This document shows positions 10,101-19,546 of a stretch of 37,500 bases of DNA, piece by piece. The first letter of the stretch is position 1, and each line of letters starts with the position of its first letter. The position numbers were made by a program, and so were the translations under genes. Source of the stretch: Prorocentrum cordatum (Eukaryota > Sar > Dinophyceae > Prorocentrales > Prorocentraceae); the NCBI GenBank assembly GCA_963575745.1, contig CAUYUJ010015693.1:848289-885788 (forward strand), written 5' to 3'. The notes beneath the pieces were generated by a model. That model was not told the origin of the DNA. It was given only the letters and a program-made list of their open reading frames with translations, and made no database searches.

Positions 10101-10555
10101 TCAAGCAAGCAGTTCTGCACGAACGAGATGGGCACGGAAAGAATGGGTACGATGCTCAACAGCAGTTCGTGCTCATTTTGAACAGGACTCGCTGTCCGCG
10201 CCGCCGCGGCCTGTGTCCATCTGAGACAGAAGGCCGCCCGCCCAACAGCGGCCGCTGTTGGTTTGGGACAAGATTTGTTGTTGGGCATTGTGCCCGTTGT
10301 TTCAGTACCCATTTCGGGCGTCCAAAGCAGTGGCGAAGCGTCTCGGCTCGCCTATAGCCCAACCAAACAATGTTCTAAGAACCTTTCATGGTTTCCACGG
10401 AATGTTCTCAGAACATTTCTGGCTGGGACAGTCCTGTTTTAACACATCGGGCTTATGTTCTAAGACTATTAATTTTGTTATTAGAACACTGCTGGGTTCT
10501 AAGAACATTTCGTGGTAGGACTATAGGAATGCCGGGACGGTCGGTCCCTGTTCAA
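10101..10555 (+). mobile_element. MITE family C, copy 1, carrying a nested element
   Basis: Ends TCAAGCAAGCAGTGGCG and CGGTCGGTCCCTGTTCAA are inverted with a small indel. Arms of about 55 bp share CCTATAG, ACCA and AATGTTCTNAGAACC. TGTTCTAAGAACA-type palindromes recur inside. The exact 5-bp duplication GTCGA flanks it (10096-10100, 10556-10560). Element B copy 2 is inserted into its 5' end at GCAGT. Confidence 0.85.
10114..10326 (+). mobile_element. MITE family B, copy 2, nested in C
   Basis: 213 bp, close to copy 1 at 8680 with the same central GCGGCCGC palindrome. The exact duplication GCAGT (10109-10113, 10327-10331) is sequence belonging to element C (GCAGTGGCG), so B inserted after C. 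Confidence 0.9.
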
Positions 10556-11768
10556 GTCGACGTGGCCCTGGAATTTAAACCCGCACGTCTTGCCGCCATT
10601 ACCCACCCACGCGCACTGAGGGGCGGGGCTGGCGACCTTGCGCTCGGCTTCGAGCGGCTTTGGCGCTCGAGGGGCCAGGCGGCGGGCGGGCTGGCCTCCC
10701 CACCCCACCCATCCCACCCGTGCGCCAGCGAGGAGCGCACGGATGCTTAGGCCCGGAGGAGGAAGGACGAACGGGGATGATGTTGATGATGAGGACGGTG
10801 AGGAGCAGCAGCAGAAGGAGCAGGGGGAGGAAGCAGCGAGGAGGGAGCAGCGATGGGCAGGAGGAGGGAGGACGAGGGAGAGGGGAGCACTGAGGAAGTG
10901 GCAGCGAGGATGGAGTAGGGAGGAGGGAGCAGAGAGGAGGCGTGAGGCAGGAGGCAGGAGGACGGAGGTGGCGAGAGGAGCGAGGACGGGGGTGAGCAGG
11001 GAGGTTGAAGTATTCAGAGCTCGGGGGAAGAGAGCAGGGAGGAGGGAGGGCGCCGAGGCGCCCCCACCCTCACCAGATTCATCAACAAGTGCTCGCACGG
11101 TAACGACCCCACCAGGGCAGAGCGTTGGACCAAGGAGATCAAGGGGTGTTGCGGCTCCTCCCGCCTCTCCTCACCTCCCCCCTCGCCTGCCCGACGCCTC
11201 CCCCTCCCTGCGCAACCCGCCCGCTCCCCCTCCCCTTCCACCCTCCCGCTCCCCACCCCCACCTCGCCTCCTCGAGGAGATGGAGCGCCGTGGCATCCGC
11301 GCCGCGGCGGCGAGGGCCGCTGGCGCCCAGGGCCACTCGTGCTGCTGACTGCCTTGTAGCTTTACTCGGCAGATAGCCACGAGCGGCCAAACGTGCCCGC
11401 AGGCACTGGAAGCGACCACGGTCGGTTCGCCACGGCTGCCTCACATCATCTGGCGTCAGAAAATATCATGCTGGGTTCGCACACGCAAACACACAAACAA
11501 ACAAACAAACAATCATGCAAACTAACACTCAAACAACACGCGCGGCACAACACGTACACACAAGTTCCCCCCCTTCTTCTGCGGCGTCGCAGCATCGGTT
11601 GGTCAACACCGCATGACAGCACAGCACTGCTCTCCAGAGCGGCAATGGGTTGCAACCGCAACCGCCCGATCAAGTTGTGCGGGTATCGTTACCAACGTGT
11701 TCGAGCAGTCAACCAAAAACGCAACGCTTTGGTTTGTCCAAGATTGGCCGGACGTGCTGCGGGTGTTA
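10556..11768. other. Unassigned; interrupted frame then GA-rich tract
   Basis: 10556-10750 (+) is open (VDVALEFKPARLAAITHPRA) and continues the frame before element C if C is removed. 10755-11040 is a GGA/GCA purine tract, 11150-11290 is C-rich, and 11480-11560 has AAAC repeats. No gene family recognised. Confidence 0.3.
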
Positions 11769-11944
11769 CAGCCGGGGCCCTGCAGAAGGAACCCTTTTCG
11801 TTGGGGAGGGGCTCGGTGTTCCTTGATTGTTCTACAGTTTGCCTTCTGTTGTCCTTAGGTTTTCCATGGGAAATCGAAGTTCAACTTATGGGAGAAAGGG
11901 ACCCCGTTCCTTATTTAGGGTTTCTTAGGTCAACGCCCCGACTG
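11769..11944 (+). mobile_element. Tc1/mariner-like MITE, copy 1
   Basis: Starts CAGCCGGGGCCCTGCAG and ends AACGCCCCGACTG, between TA and TA. Inverted arms CAGTCGGGGC plus AAGGAACCC on both sides. A CAGT... end in a TA target is typical of Tc1/mariner elements. No transposase. Three more copies of 176-177 bp lie at 12150, 25219 and 25565. Confidence 0.85.
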
Positions 11945-12149
11945 TAATCCGACTGGGGCGCTAGCGAAGTGTAAGTATGCGCAGCACACGGAAATCTGCG
12001 GAAGGGTTTGGTCCGCGATCCCGCGAAGGGGTGTTGGACCCAATCACCGCGAGGGCAGTGCGGGGGAAGAGGCAGGAGCGGCAGCGAGGCGGGGCGGGGC
12101 CAGGAAAGGAGAAGTTGGCCGTACACGTGCCCAGAGGCCACTCGTCGTA

Positions 12150-12325
12150 CAGTCGGGGCCCTGAAGAAGGAACCCTTTTCGTTGGGGAGGGGCTCCGTGT
12201 TCCTTAGTTGTTTCGCAGCTTGCCTTGGATTTTCCTTAGGTTTTCGACACGAAATCGAGGTTCAACTTATGGAAAATAGGGGCCTCGTTCCTTATTTAGG
12301 GTTCCTTAGATCAACGCCTCGACTG
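12150..12325 (+). mobile_element. Tc1/mariner-like MITE, copy 2
   Basis: Starts CAGTCGGGGCCCTGAAG and ends AACGCCTCGACTG; TA on both sides (12148-12149, 12326-12327). It lies 205 bp after copy 1 in the same orientation. The sequence between (11947-12147) is GC-rich with no recognised feature. Confidence 0.85.
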
Positions 12326-12327
12326 TA

Positions 12328-12897
12328 GCATGACTGTCGAAGGCGGGGACCAGAAGCCCGCGGAGACAGCAGGGGGGCCGACGAAGCAAGCGTAGAGACG
12401 CAGCAGGGTGCGAAAGCATCGCGCTCACCAGCAGCATGCGCACACACACACACACACAGACTTCTTGTCTTGTGCTTCCTGGCCGGTTGATCCAGCGCAG
12501 CAAGCGATAAGACGGTATGATTCCTCCTTTCCTCTCTCTCTCTCTCGCTCTCTATCTCGCTCTCTATCTCTCTCTCTCTCTCTCTCCTTCCTTCCTTGCC
12601 TCTCTCTCTCTCTTTCTCTCTCTCCCCCCTTCCTGCCTCCTTCCTTGCCTCTCTCTCTCCTTCCTTGCCTCTCTCTCTCCTTCCCTGCCTCTCTCTCTCT
12701 CTCTCTCCCTCTCTCTTTCCCTCTCTCTCGTTCTCTCGTACACCATTTTCTCCAAGCCGGCGGCCGCCAAGAGGGCCAGACGGCGGTCGAGCAGCAGCGT
12801 GGGCGCGCCGGGGCACAGTACGGGCACGCGACGGGCGGAGGGCGCGAAGAGGCGCTCTTGGCGGCCGGCGGGGCCCCGGGGGCGAGGGAGCCCCACC
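12328..12897. repeat. CA and CT/CCTT microsatellites, flanks unassigned
   Basis: A CA run at 12438-12459 and a long CT array with CCTTCCTTGC interruptions at 12527-12740. The rest is GC-rich without a credible gene. Arg/Glu or Ser/Leu frames here come from the array. Confidence 0.8.
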
Positions 12898-13128
12898 TCA
12901 GAGCCCCGGATCATCAGGGCTAACTCGGGTCAGGGCTAACTCGGGTTCGTTGTTCGGGAGTCCGAACCCGAGTTATCCCGGACCCGAGTTACCCCGGATA
13001 ACTCGGGCGTCCAGAGCCCCGAATCATCAGGGGTAATTTCGGGTCAGGGTTAACTCGGGTTCGTTTTTCGGGAACCCAAACCCGAGTTACCCCGGACCCG
13101 AGTTACCCCGGATAACTCGGGCGTCCAA
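12898..13128 (+). mobile_element. MITE family D, two head-to-tail units
   Basis: Ends TCAGAGCCCCGG and GGCGTCCAA with arms built of repeated AACTCGGG words (inverted CCCGAGTT). The first unit is about 113 bp and the second begins at 13011 (CCAGAGCCCCGAATCATCAG). Flanks CCACC and CCACT form a 5-bp duplication with one mismatch. Its right end, GGGCGTCCAA, is almost that of element B (GGGCGTCCAAA), suggesting shared termini. Confidence 0.75.
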
Positions 13129-13144
13129 CCACTCGGGCCGTGAA

Positions 13145-13857
13145 AACTAGCAGTGGCGAGGCGTCCTGGCTCGCTTATAGGCCCACCAAAGAGTGTTCTA
13201 AGAACCTGTTGTGTTTTTTCCGCGAGATGTTCTCAGAACATTTCTGGCTGGGGCCGTCTTGTTGTATCACATCGGGCTTATTCCCTACCTAGGCTCTGCC
13301 TAGAAGGGCTCTTATTGGCTGTGCTTAAAGGGCCGGGCAGTGGTCCTCGCCCCGGGCGGTTCCCCCGGCATCCGCCCCGTGGTTCCCCCAGTTACGTCCC
13401 CTCATCTTAGCGTTGCTTATCTCGTCTTAGCTTAGTCTCTACCTAGGCTCTGCCTAGAGGGTTAGCATAGCTTTGCTTAGCATAGCGCAGCGCTGCATTC
13501 GCATAGCATAGCATAACATAACATAGCCAAGCATAGCATATCATAGCATAGCATAGCATAGCATAGCATAGCATATGATAGCATAGCGCAGCATAGCATA
13601 GCATAGCCTAGCCTAGCATAGCATAGCATAGCGCAGCATTGCATAGCATATCATAGCATAGCATAGCGCAGCATAGCATAGCATATCATAGCATAGCATA
13701 GCAACTAATGCTGCTTTCCTAGGGGCTACAAATTCTAGGTAGGGTCGCACTGGGTAATGTTCTAAGAACATTGTTTCGATTATGAGAACATATGGGGGTT
13801 CTAAGAACATTTCGTGGTAGGACTATAGGAATACTGGGACGGTCGGTCCCTGCTCAA
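13145..13857 (+). mobile_element. MITE family C, copy 2, with an inserted block
   Basis: Matches copy 1 at both ends (GCAGTGGCGAGGCGTC ... GGTCGGTCCCTGCTCAA) and in TGTTCTCAGAACATTTCTGG. It is split after CATCGGGCTTAT by about 460 bp absent from copy 1. I see no convincing target duplication around this copy. Confidence 0.8.
13283..13744. mobile_element. Nested insertion with CCCTACCTAG arms and CATAG array
   Basis: Inverted 10-mers CCCTACCTAG (13283-13292) and CTAGGTAGGG (13735-13744) bound the extra block in element C copy 2. Inside, TACCTAGGCTCTGCCTAGA occurs twice (about 13286 and 13441) and a pentanucleotide CATAG array fills about 13465-13705 with GCGCAG and ATCATA variants. The exact ends and target duplication are unclear; about 15 bp beyond the right arm are also absent from copy 1. 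Confidence 0.65.
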
Positions 13858-14243
13858 TTTCGTGTGCGTGCCAGAGAACAAGGCGAAGTGCAGGGCGAGC
13901 ACGAGGGCTTAGCCGAACAGGAAGCCCGTGAGCCAAGGGTGAGGGTCAGCCATGCAGCGTCGTCAGCCGACTCGGAGCAAAGCCAGGTGCAAGGATGCCA
14001 GGGAGGCCGCCCAGGAGCGGCTGCGGAGGCGAGCCCGCACAGGGGCCTCAAAGGCACGAGAACCGAGCAAGCGAAGGGCCGTGACCAGAAGGCGACGGCC
14101 AGGGGCACAGCCAGATGGGCAGCCGACCAGGTCGAAGGGCGCCACTGGCAGAGCAAGGACAAAGTGACCTGCGGTCGGGAGGGGACCAGGAAGGTGCCCT
14201 CGGCGAGCTTGCCGACGAGCACCGTCGTGAACCCAGCGCGGCG

Positions 14244-14792
14244 CTAGGCCGCGCAGCGCAGGTAACACAGAGACTGCGGCCAGAAGACTGGCGGGGCCGC
14301 CGTTGCCGGGGCGGCGCCGGCAGGTGGGCGGGGGGGACGGAGGGGGGGGAAGGAGGGAGGGAGGCAGGAGCGGGCAGGAAGGCCGCGCGAGGACCTCGGC
14401 AGGGAGACCAGGGGGGGGGCCAAAAGGCCCGGCAGGTCGGGGCGGCGCGAGCCAAGTCGAATGGGGTACCAGAACCAGGTGCGCCGCGGACGCCAACCAG
14501 AGCCAACGGGCCCCAGTTGGGGCTCGGGCCGCTTCCCGTGCCCATTCCGCGGCAGCACCCCGCCCTTTCGCTCGGCCCACTCCGCTACGTCGTGTCCTGC
14601 GGCCGCAAGCTCGCTGAGGAAGGTCAGGCATTGGACAGCCGACCGTCTCTGGGGGTCGAAGGTAACGCGCTGCCTTCCCTCGAACTGCGCCGCGCAGGAA
14701 AAAGCATGCCACCCGCTGATTAAAGTGGACCCAACCTCACGCTGGAGCCGTTTGACGCACTCGCCAGGCGTCTCGCCGTCGAGGGGTCTCAT
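14244..14792 (-). CDS. Possible minus-strand coding frame, unknown
   Basis: From an ATG at 14792 (minus) the first 80 codons read as mixed-composition protein: MRPLDGETPGECVKRLQREV, later ISGWHAFSCAAQFEGRQRV and SAVQCLTFLSELAAAGHDVA. Beyond about 14545 it turns Pro/Arg-rich and is probably intron or repeat. Another open minus frame (15300 to 14789, with PALELIAAAARAGGAVCGRE) ends at a TGA that overlaps this ATG (ATGA). That could mean one gene with a frame slip, or two exons. No domain recognised. Other frames here are also open because of the high GC, so coding is uncertain. Confidence 0.27.
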   Translation of the reverse strand: MRPLDGETPGECVKRLQREVGSTLISGWHAFSCAAQFEGRQRVTFDPQRRSAVQCLTFLSELAAAGHDVAEWAERKGGVLPRNGHGKRPEPQLGPVGSGWRPRRTWFWYPIRLGSRRPDLPGLLAPPLVSLPRSSRGLPARSCLPPSFPPLRPPRPPAGAAPATAAPPVFWPQSLCYLRCAA

Positions 14793-15268
14793 CGGATCAG
14801 CCCGGCAGGCAGCTTGCACAGCGCGTCGCCGTCCCCAGCCAGGGCTCTGTCGCGACGCCCCAGCCCTCCCCCGGGCACGCCACGGTTTTCACGGCCGCAG
14901 ACCGCCCCGCCCGCCCGCGCGGCTGCGGCAATCAGCTCCAGGGCCGGCACGGGGCCGCTGGCAGACGCCACGAGCTGGACTGGAATGGGAACCGGCTGCC
15001 GACTGCTGTCCCCGGGGCGGTCGGGGGACCCGTCGGCCGCGGCCCCGAAGGAGGCGTCGGGCAGGACGTCGGGCGCGGCGTCGGCGAGGGTGCGGGGGGG
15101 GGGGGGCGGGCTCCCACGCCCAGCTCGTCCGCGACGTCGTCGCCTTCGTCCCCCTTGGCGACGGTGGGGTCGGGTCGCCGTCCGCCGGCGGGGCCGGGGT
15201 TCGGGGGAGCGTCGGCTGCCAGCGGCGGGTCCCGGGCCGTTGGCGTCGATGGGAGGGGTACTCAGAGA

Positions 15269-15461
15269 TCGGGGGCGGCAAAGAGGGGGGTGATGACTAG
15301 GGGGTGTGGATATCATGGCGTGGGCCATGATATTTCCGCAGATTTCATGGCGCCTCTTCTTATTTCATTACGTCCCTGGCCCCCCCGCTTGGCCGCGCAC
15401 ATGCCGCCGGCCATGATGTGCACCCCCCCCTCTTGGACACCCCCCTCTTGGCCGCTCCCGA
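15269..15461 (+). mobile_element. MITE family F, copy 1
   Basis: Ends TCGGGGGCGGCAAAGAGGGG and CCTCTTGGCCGCTCCCGA are inverted, with ATCATGGC on both arms. Highly similar to copy 2 at 30793-30987, including TTATTTCATTACGTCCCTGG. Flanks (AGAGA, AAACG) do not match. Confidence 0.85.
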
Positions 15462-16046
15462 AAACGCCGCAGGGCGGCGGTTTCAGCAGCCTTCCCGGAA
15501 GCAAGCGGAACTGAGCACGGAACAGAGACAGGAGTTGCACGGTCTTCGCTAGAGGCACCGCCCCAGTCACCCCAGCCTTCCTGGCCTAGGGTCCTCTTGA
15601 TATTCCCCCCGAGTCGGCTCCAGGAGAAGTGCCAGCGCCTCCCGTGTCTTGCATGTCATCAACTCCAGAGCTGGAACCGCATGGTATACGTCGTTTGTAC
15701 ATCACTCACATGTGCACCGGGGTTGAAAGCGGGCGGGGCGTAGGAAGACGTGCCAACGACAGCAACTGAATCGCTTGAACGAGTGGCGTCTGCCGCCCCT
15801 GTGTTAACAGTGAAAAGTGGGAGGCGAGAGCATGTGATCGATCGCGGGTACATATGTTGCTTCAGTGTGGCCACGCGCCACACCCAGCGGAGTATCCGAC
15901 GAGGAGGCGCCTCCCCAGGGCTGTGAGAATCGAGCCCACGGGGTACGCAAACTGCGTGGGGCTCAAAGCGCTGCACTGGTGACAAGCTCGCAATGCAGAC
16001 CGACTCCGAGCTGTCTGTTGCCGCCCGAGAGAGCATAGCACATGCT
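15462..16046. other. No gene recognised
   Basis: Balanced composition with no simple repeat. On the minus strand GGGCTCGATTCTC (about 15935) resembles a tRNA B box and a loose A-box-like word lies upstream, but no tRNA fold follows. No convincing ORF. Confidence 0.4.
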
Positions 16047-16208
16047 TCAGGAGGGGCAAAACACAGACACCATGAATCGCCGACTCCCCAGAGAGTATGG
16101 GAAAATATGGGCAGTGGGGGGGAAGACAGGAACCTGGAACATACGGGAAAATATGGGGAATCTTTTTATTTGTGTGTGTGTCTATTTGTGTGTCCCGGGG
16201 CCCCTTCG
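16047..16208 (+). mobile_element. MITE family G, copy 1
   Basis: Starts TCAGGAGGGGCAAAACACAG and ends TTGTGTGTCCCGGGGCCCC then TTCG. The middle has GGGAAAATATGG twice and ATCTTTTTATTTGTGTG. Flanks ATGCT (16042-16046) and ATGTT (16209-16213) are a 5-bp duplication with one mismatch. Copies lie at 27069 (+) and 28291 (-). Confidence 0.8.
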
Positions 16209-16222
16209 ATGTTCCCCTCCAG

Positions 16223-16464
16223 GAGCGCTGCTCTAGGCCTCCTGGGGTGGGGTGGAGGGGGTCGGAGGATCGCGCCGCATCGGCGATGCGGCTCGATGTG
16301 GAGCCCGACGTTCTCAAAGCTGGCGTTGCCAATGCATCGCCGATGTCGCCGATGCATCGCCGATGCATCGGCGATGTATCGCCGATTTATCGGCGATGCA
16401 GCGCGTCCTCCGACCCCATCTACTCCGACCCCATCTAGGAGGCCTCTAGCTGCTGCCGCTGCCA
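16223..16464. mobile_element. Inverted-repeat element with GCATCGGCGATG palindromes
   Basis: Arms CTCTAGGCCTCCTGGGG...GGGGTCGGAGGATCGCG (left) match the complement of CGCGTCCTCCGACCCC...AGGAGGCCTCTAG (right). The centre has many CATCGCCGATG words, including a perfect 22-bp palindrome at 16355-16376. No target duplication found. It begins 15 bp after element G copy 1. Confidence 0.55.
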
Positions 16465-17018
16465 ACACGCGCACGGGCGTCGCCCCAGCCTCCACAGGGG
16501 CCGCGCGCCGCCCCCTGCCCCCCCCCACGGGGCCACGCCCACGTCGCCGAGATGATCCCCCCGCACATCTCCTGCACGACCTCTTCCACAACGCCGCCGG
16601 CGTCCTCCTCCTCCTCCGCCTCCTCGACGGTGCCCTCCTCCGAGTGCCGCCCCCGCGGCCTCCTCCGCCACCTCGTCCTCGAGCGCCGCCTCGAGTAGCG
16701 GCCTCTGGCGCTCTGGCGTCTGGCTGGGCGTCGGGTTGTTGGACGGGCCAGGCAAGAGTCGAAGTCGGGCGTCGGCACGGGCGTCGGAAGCATCGTTCGG
16801 GCAGGAAGTCGGAAGTGACGTCGGGGGCCTCACCAGGGAGGGCGTCGAGGAGGTAGTCGGGGAGGTAGTCGGGGCGGGCGGATGGACGATGGGGCAGAAG
16901 CATATGCAAATTGCAATACGAAAGGCGCCCCGTTGACTCCGGGGGGGTAGAGTCCATTCTTATTTTAGAAAGGAGAATCTATGTGGCGCAAGTGACGTGT
17001 TGCAATCTAGCCTATGTG
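16465..17018. other. No firm gene; open minus frames
   Basis: Minus-strand frames read HSEEGTVEEAEEEEDAGG then VVEEVVQEMCGG (about 16640-16540) and RPDYLPDYLLDALPGEAPDV (about 16870-16810). GGCGTCGG and AGTCGGGG words repeat, so these may be compositional. The last 80 bp are AT-richer and lead into the foldback at 17019. Confidence 0.2.
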
Positions 17019-18233
17019 TCTCCCTAATCCGTGCTTGCACTGAAGGGGTCCTAGCGGATCTTGCAGGATTTGGCGGAAGTGGGCGGCCGATTTCGGTGGA
17101 CCGCCGGGTTCTTGGGTTCGCGGTTCCGGGTTACCGGGTTACCGGTTCCGGGTTCCACGCCGATTTCGCTGGGCGGCGAGGTTCCCAGGTTTCTTGGTTC
17201 ACGGGTTCCTGGTCGATATCCCCATCGATCGGTCTCACCATCGATCTCACTAGCCACCTCTATCGATTCCATTATCGATCTCATTATACCGCAGTAAAAA
17301 CCATCAGTGGATGGCTTGGACATCCAGATCGATTTTAGGATCGACAGTGAGATCGAAAATAGGATCGATAGCGAGGACGATAATAAGGCCGATCGTGAGA
17401 CCGATGCTGAAGTCGATTCAGTGAGATCGAGAGTGAGATAGATGGTGAGATCTCTCGTGCGATCTATAGTTAGATCGATTGTGAAATCGATAGTCAGATC
17501 GATTGTGAGATCGATCGTGAGATCGATAGAGAGGTGGGTAATGATATCGATTGTGAGACCGATCGATAAGGAGATCGACCAGGAACCCAGAAACCTGGGA
17601 ACCCCGCCGCCCAAGCGGAATCGGCCCAGAACCGGGAACCCGGGAAACCGGAACCGGGAACACGGGAAACCGGCGGCCTACCGAAATCGGCCGCCCACCT
17701 TCGCCAAATGTTTCATTATTCCAGAGAACAACCAGATCAGTGGATGCTTTGAGAATTAATGATATGGACATCGAGATCGATTGTCGGATCGATCGTGATA
17801 CCGCAAGTGAGACCCATAGCGAGGACGATAGTATGGCCGATTGTGAGACCGTTATTGAAGTCGATTCAGTGAGATCGAGAGATATATGGTGAGATCGCCC
17901 GTGCGATCTATAGTTAGATCCATTGTGAGATCGATAGTCAGATCGATTGTGAGGTCGATCGAGAGGTGGGTAATAAGATCGATTGTGAGACCGATCGATA
18001 AGGAGATCGACCAGGATCCCAGGAACTTGGAGACCTGGGAACCCCGCCGCCCAAGCGAAATCGGCCCAGAACCGGGAGACCGGAACCAGGAACCCAGGAA
18101 CCCGGCGGCCTACCGAAATCGGCCGCCTATTTTCTCCAAACCTTTCAAGATCGGCTAGGACCCTTTCAGTGCAAGCACGGATTGGGGAAAATCCGCTAGG
18201 ACCCCTTCAGTGCAAGCGCTGATTGGGGAATAT
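17019..18233. mobile_element. Giant foldback element, GATCGA-rich core
   Basis: The left end (TCTCCCTAATCCGTGCTTGC then ACTGAAGGGGTCCTAGCGGA) is the inverse of the right end, where the terminal block occurs twice (18143-18190 and 18188-18230). Sub-arms carry GGCGGCCGATTTCGGT (left) and ACCGAAATCGGCCGCC (right, at about 17680 and 18110), with GGTTCCGGGTTACCGGG words. The core is GATCGATNGTGAGATC repeats; a block of about 450 bp (from 17310) is duplicated in tandem (from 17760). ATGTG flanks it exactly (17014-17018, 18234-18238). ORFs such as RSIVRSIV are repeat artefacts. Confidence 0.8.
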
Positions 18234-18294
18234 ATGTGTTGTCATCTATGTGGTGCAACATATGCAATGCAATCTACGTTGTGCAACTTAGGCG

Positions 18295-18490
18295 GCGACG
18301 GGGCGGCGACGGCGACAACAAAGCAGCCAGACCGACAATCAGGCCCACGACGGGCTGCAACGAGGCGGCGACGGGGCAGCGACGGCGACAACATAGCCGC
18401 AAGACCGACAATCAGGCCCAGACGACGGGCTGCGACGAGGCAGCGACGGGGCGGCGACAATGTAGCCACCAGACCAAAATTCAGGCCCAG
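18295..18490. repeat. Tandem repeat, unit about 72 bp, 2.7 copies
   Basis: GACCGACAATCAGGCCCA recurs at about 18331, 18403 and (variant) 18472, separated by GGCGACGGGGCGGCGACGGC-type sequence. The period of 72 then 69 is divisible by three, but no frame looks like protein. Confidence 0.75.
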
Positions 18491-19315
18491 TTCCTTACAA
18501 AAGAAGTAAGAACCCTTGCAAAAAAAACCCTAAGTGCTAGCATAGTTTGGGGAATATGATCGTGGCGCGGGGAGCGCCACCGTGGCAAGGTTGCGCCGCC
18601 GTGGAATTACGCCAGCATGCTGGCCCAACCCATCGACAGAAACAATCAAGTTGTGTAGAGTGTAGACCCGGTGCGCAAGGAAGCTGCAGGCTGAGCGCGT
18701 GTTTGAGCAGGAGTCGCCCGTATCCATCGAATAGCTCCCGAGCGAAGCGAGCAGAGAGCTCCCCTTCACGGCGGCGGCTTCCATGGCTCTATTGGCATCA
18801 GGGAAACCTCCAGCGTCTGCTGAGAATTCCCAGGGACTTCCGCGAAGCTTCCCCGGAAAGAGGGTGGCGCAGGGAGACTGCGGGGGTCGCGTGAGGCGCC
18901 CGAGCGCGCCGAGAAATGGGCGTCCCCCTCCCAGGACAGGCTCCAGCTGGCCCCCGCGCGCCTCCAGGGGCACCCTGCGAGTCCCCAGGGGTCGCCTCGT
19001 GGACCGTTCGAGAAGGATGTTGTCCAGAGGGGCCTCTTCGGCAGGATGGAGCGCGGTGGGACTGCGAGGGTCGCTTAGGCCATCCCGCGTGACGAAGAGG
19101 GCGTCCCTCCAGCCGGACCGCTTCGCACAACAGCCTGCAAGGTTCACGACACACTGCTGGGGGAAATGTGCTGTTGTTCCCTAATTAGGGAGGTCCATCG
19201 TCGCCGCAGCCAGATTCGGCTCGAATCAGCTGCCAAGATGGTGTCGAGGGTGGCCTGGGGACCGATTTCGAGCAGTTCTTCACGGGGACGCACGGAAACA
19301 TGAGTTGCATTATCT
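18491..19315. other. No gene recognised
   Basis: GC-rich in 18780-19080 with open frames on both strands and no recognisable domain. AT-richer from 19180, leading to the small ORF at 19316. Confidence 0.4.
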
Positions 19316-19546
19316 ATGAAGGGATTGGCTTCCTTCATGGGAGGGAGCAACAAACAGGAGGTCAAACAGACTGCAAACTCGGCTGTGCTAGAACGGGGAT
19401 GCGATCTGAGGCCATGGTTGTGTAAACCGTTTCCGATTGCGGATCCAGAAGATGCCGCGATCGCCACTGGTGTCGCTATCATCGTTACAGGCATCATGTC
19501 TGCCATTGTTGGAGCGACTGCAAGATACCAATGCTGCCGCTGCTAA
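19316..19546 (+). CDS. Small single-span membrane protein, unknown
   Basis: 76 codons, ATG at 19316 with an in-frame TGA 15 bp upstream, ending CCGCTGCTAA. The N-terminal half is hydrophilic (GGSNKQEVKQTANS). Residues about 47-68 (AAIATGVAIIVTGIMSAIVG) make one plausible transmembrane helix. The C terminus is short and cysteine-rich (YQCCRC), which could be lipid-modified. The surrounding DNA is less repetitive than elsewhere and composition is mixed, which favours a real gene or a last exon. No family recognised. The start could also lie in an upstream exon. Confidence 0.4.
   Translation: MKGLASFMGGSNKQEVKQTANSAVLERGCDLRPWLCKPFPIADPEDAAIATGVAIIVTGIMSAIVGATARYQCCRC

Noticed and set aside
12481-12500. 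GGCCGGTTGATCCAG, resembling the start of 18S rRNA
   Set aside because: Only about ten bases match and no rRNA sequence follows; a CT microsatellite does.
13465-13705. CRISPR-like regular repeats
   Set aside because: A degenerate CATAG pentanucleotide array with no unique spacers.
13854-14222. Plus-strand and minus-strand Arg/Ala-rich ORFs at 13.8-14.2 kb
   Set aside because: Several frames are open on both strands because of the high GC; none shows a domain or a consistent protein-like composition.
15880-16000. tRNA-derived SINE on the minus strand (B-box-like GGGCTCGATTCTC)
   Set aside because: The A box is weak, no cloverleaf forms, and no second copy is seen in the window.
17051-18158. 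RSIVRSIV and IDLTIDLT repeat proteins
   Set aside because: Translation of GATCGATNGTGA repeats inside the foldback; both strands are equally open.
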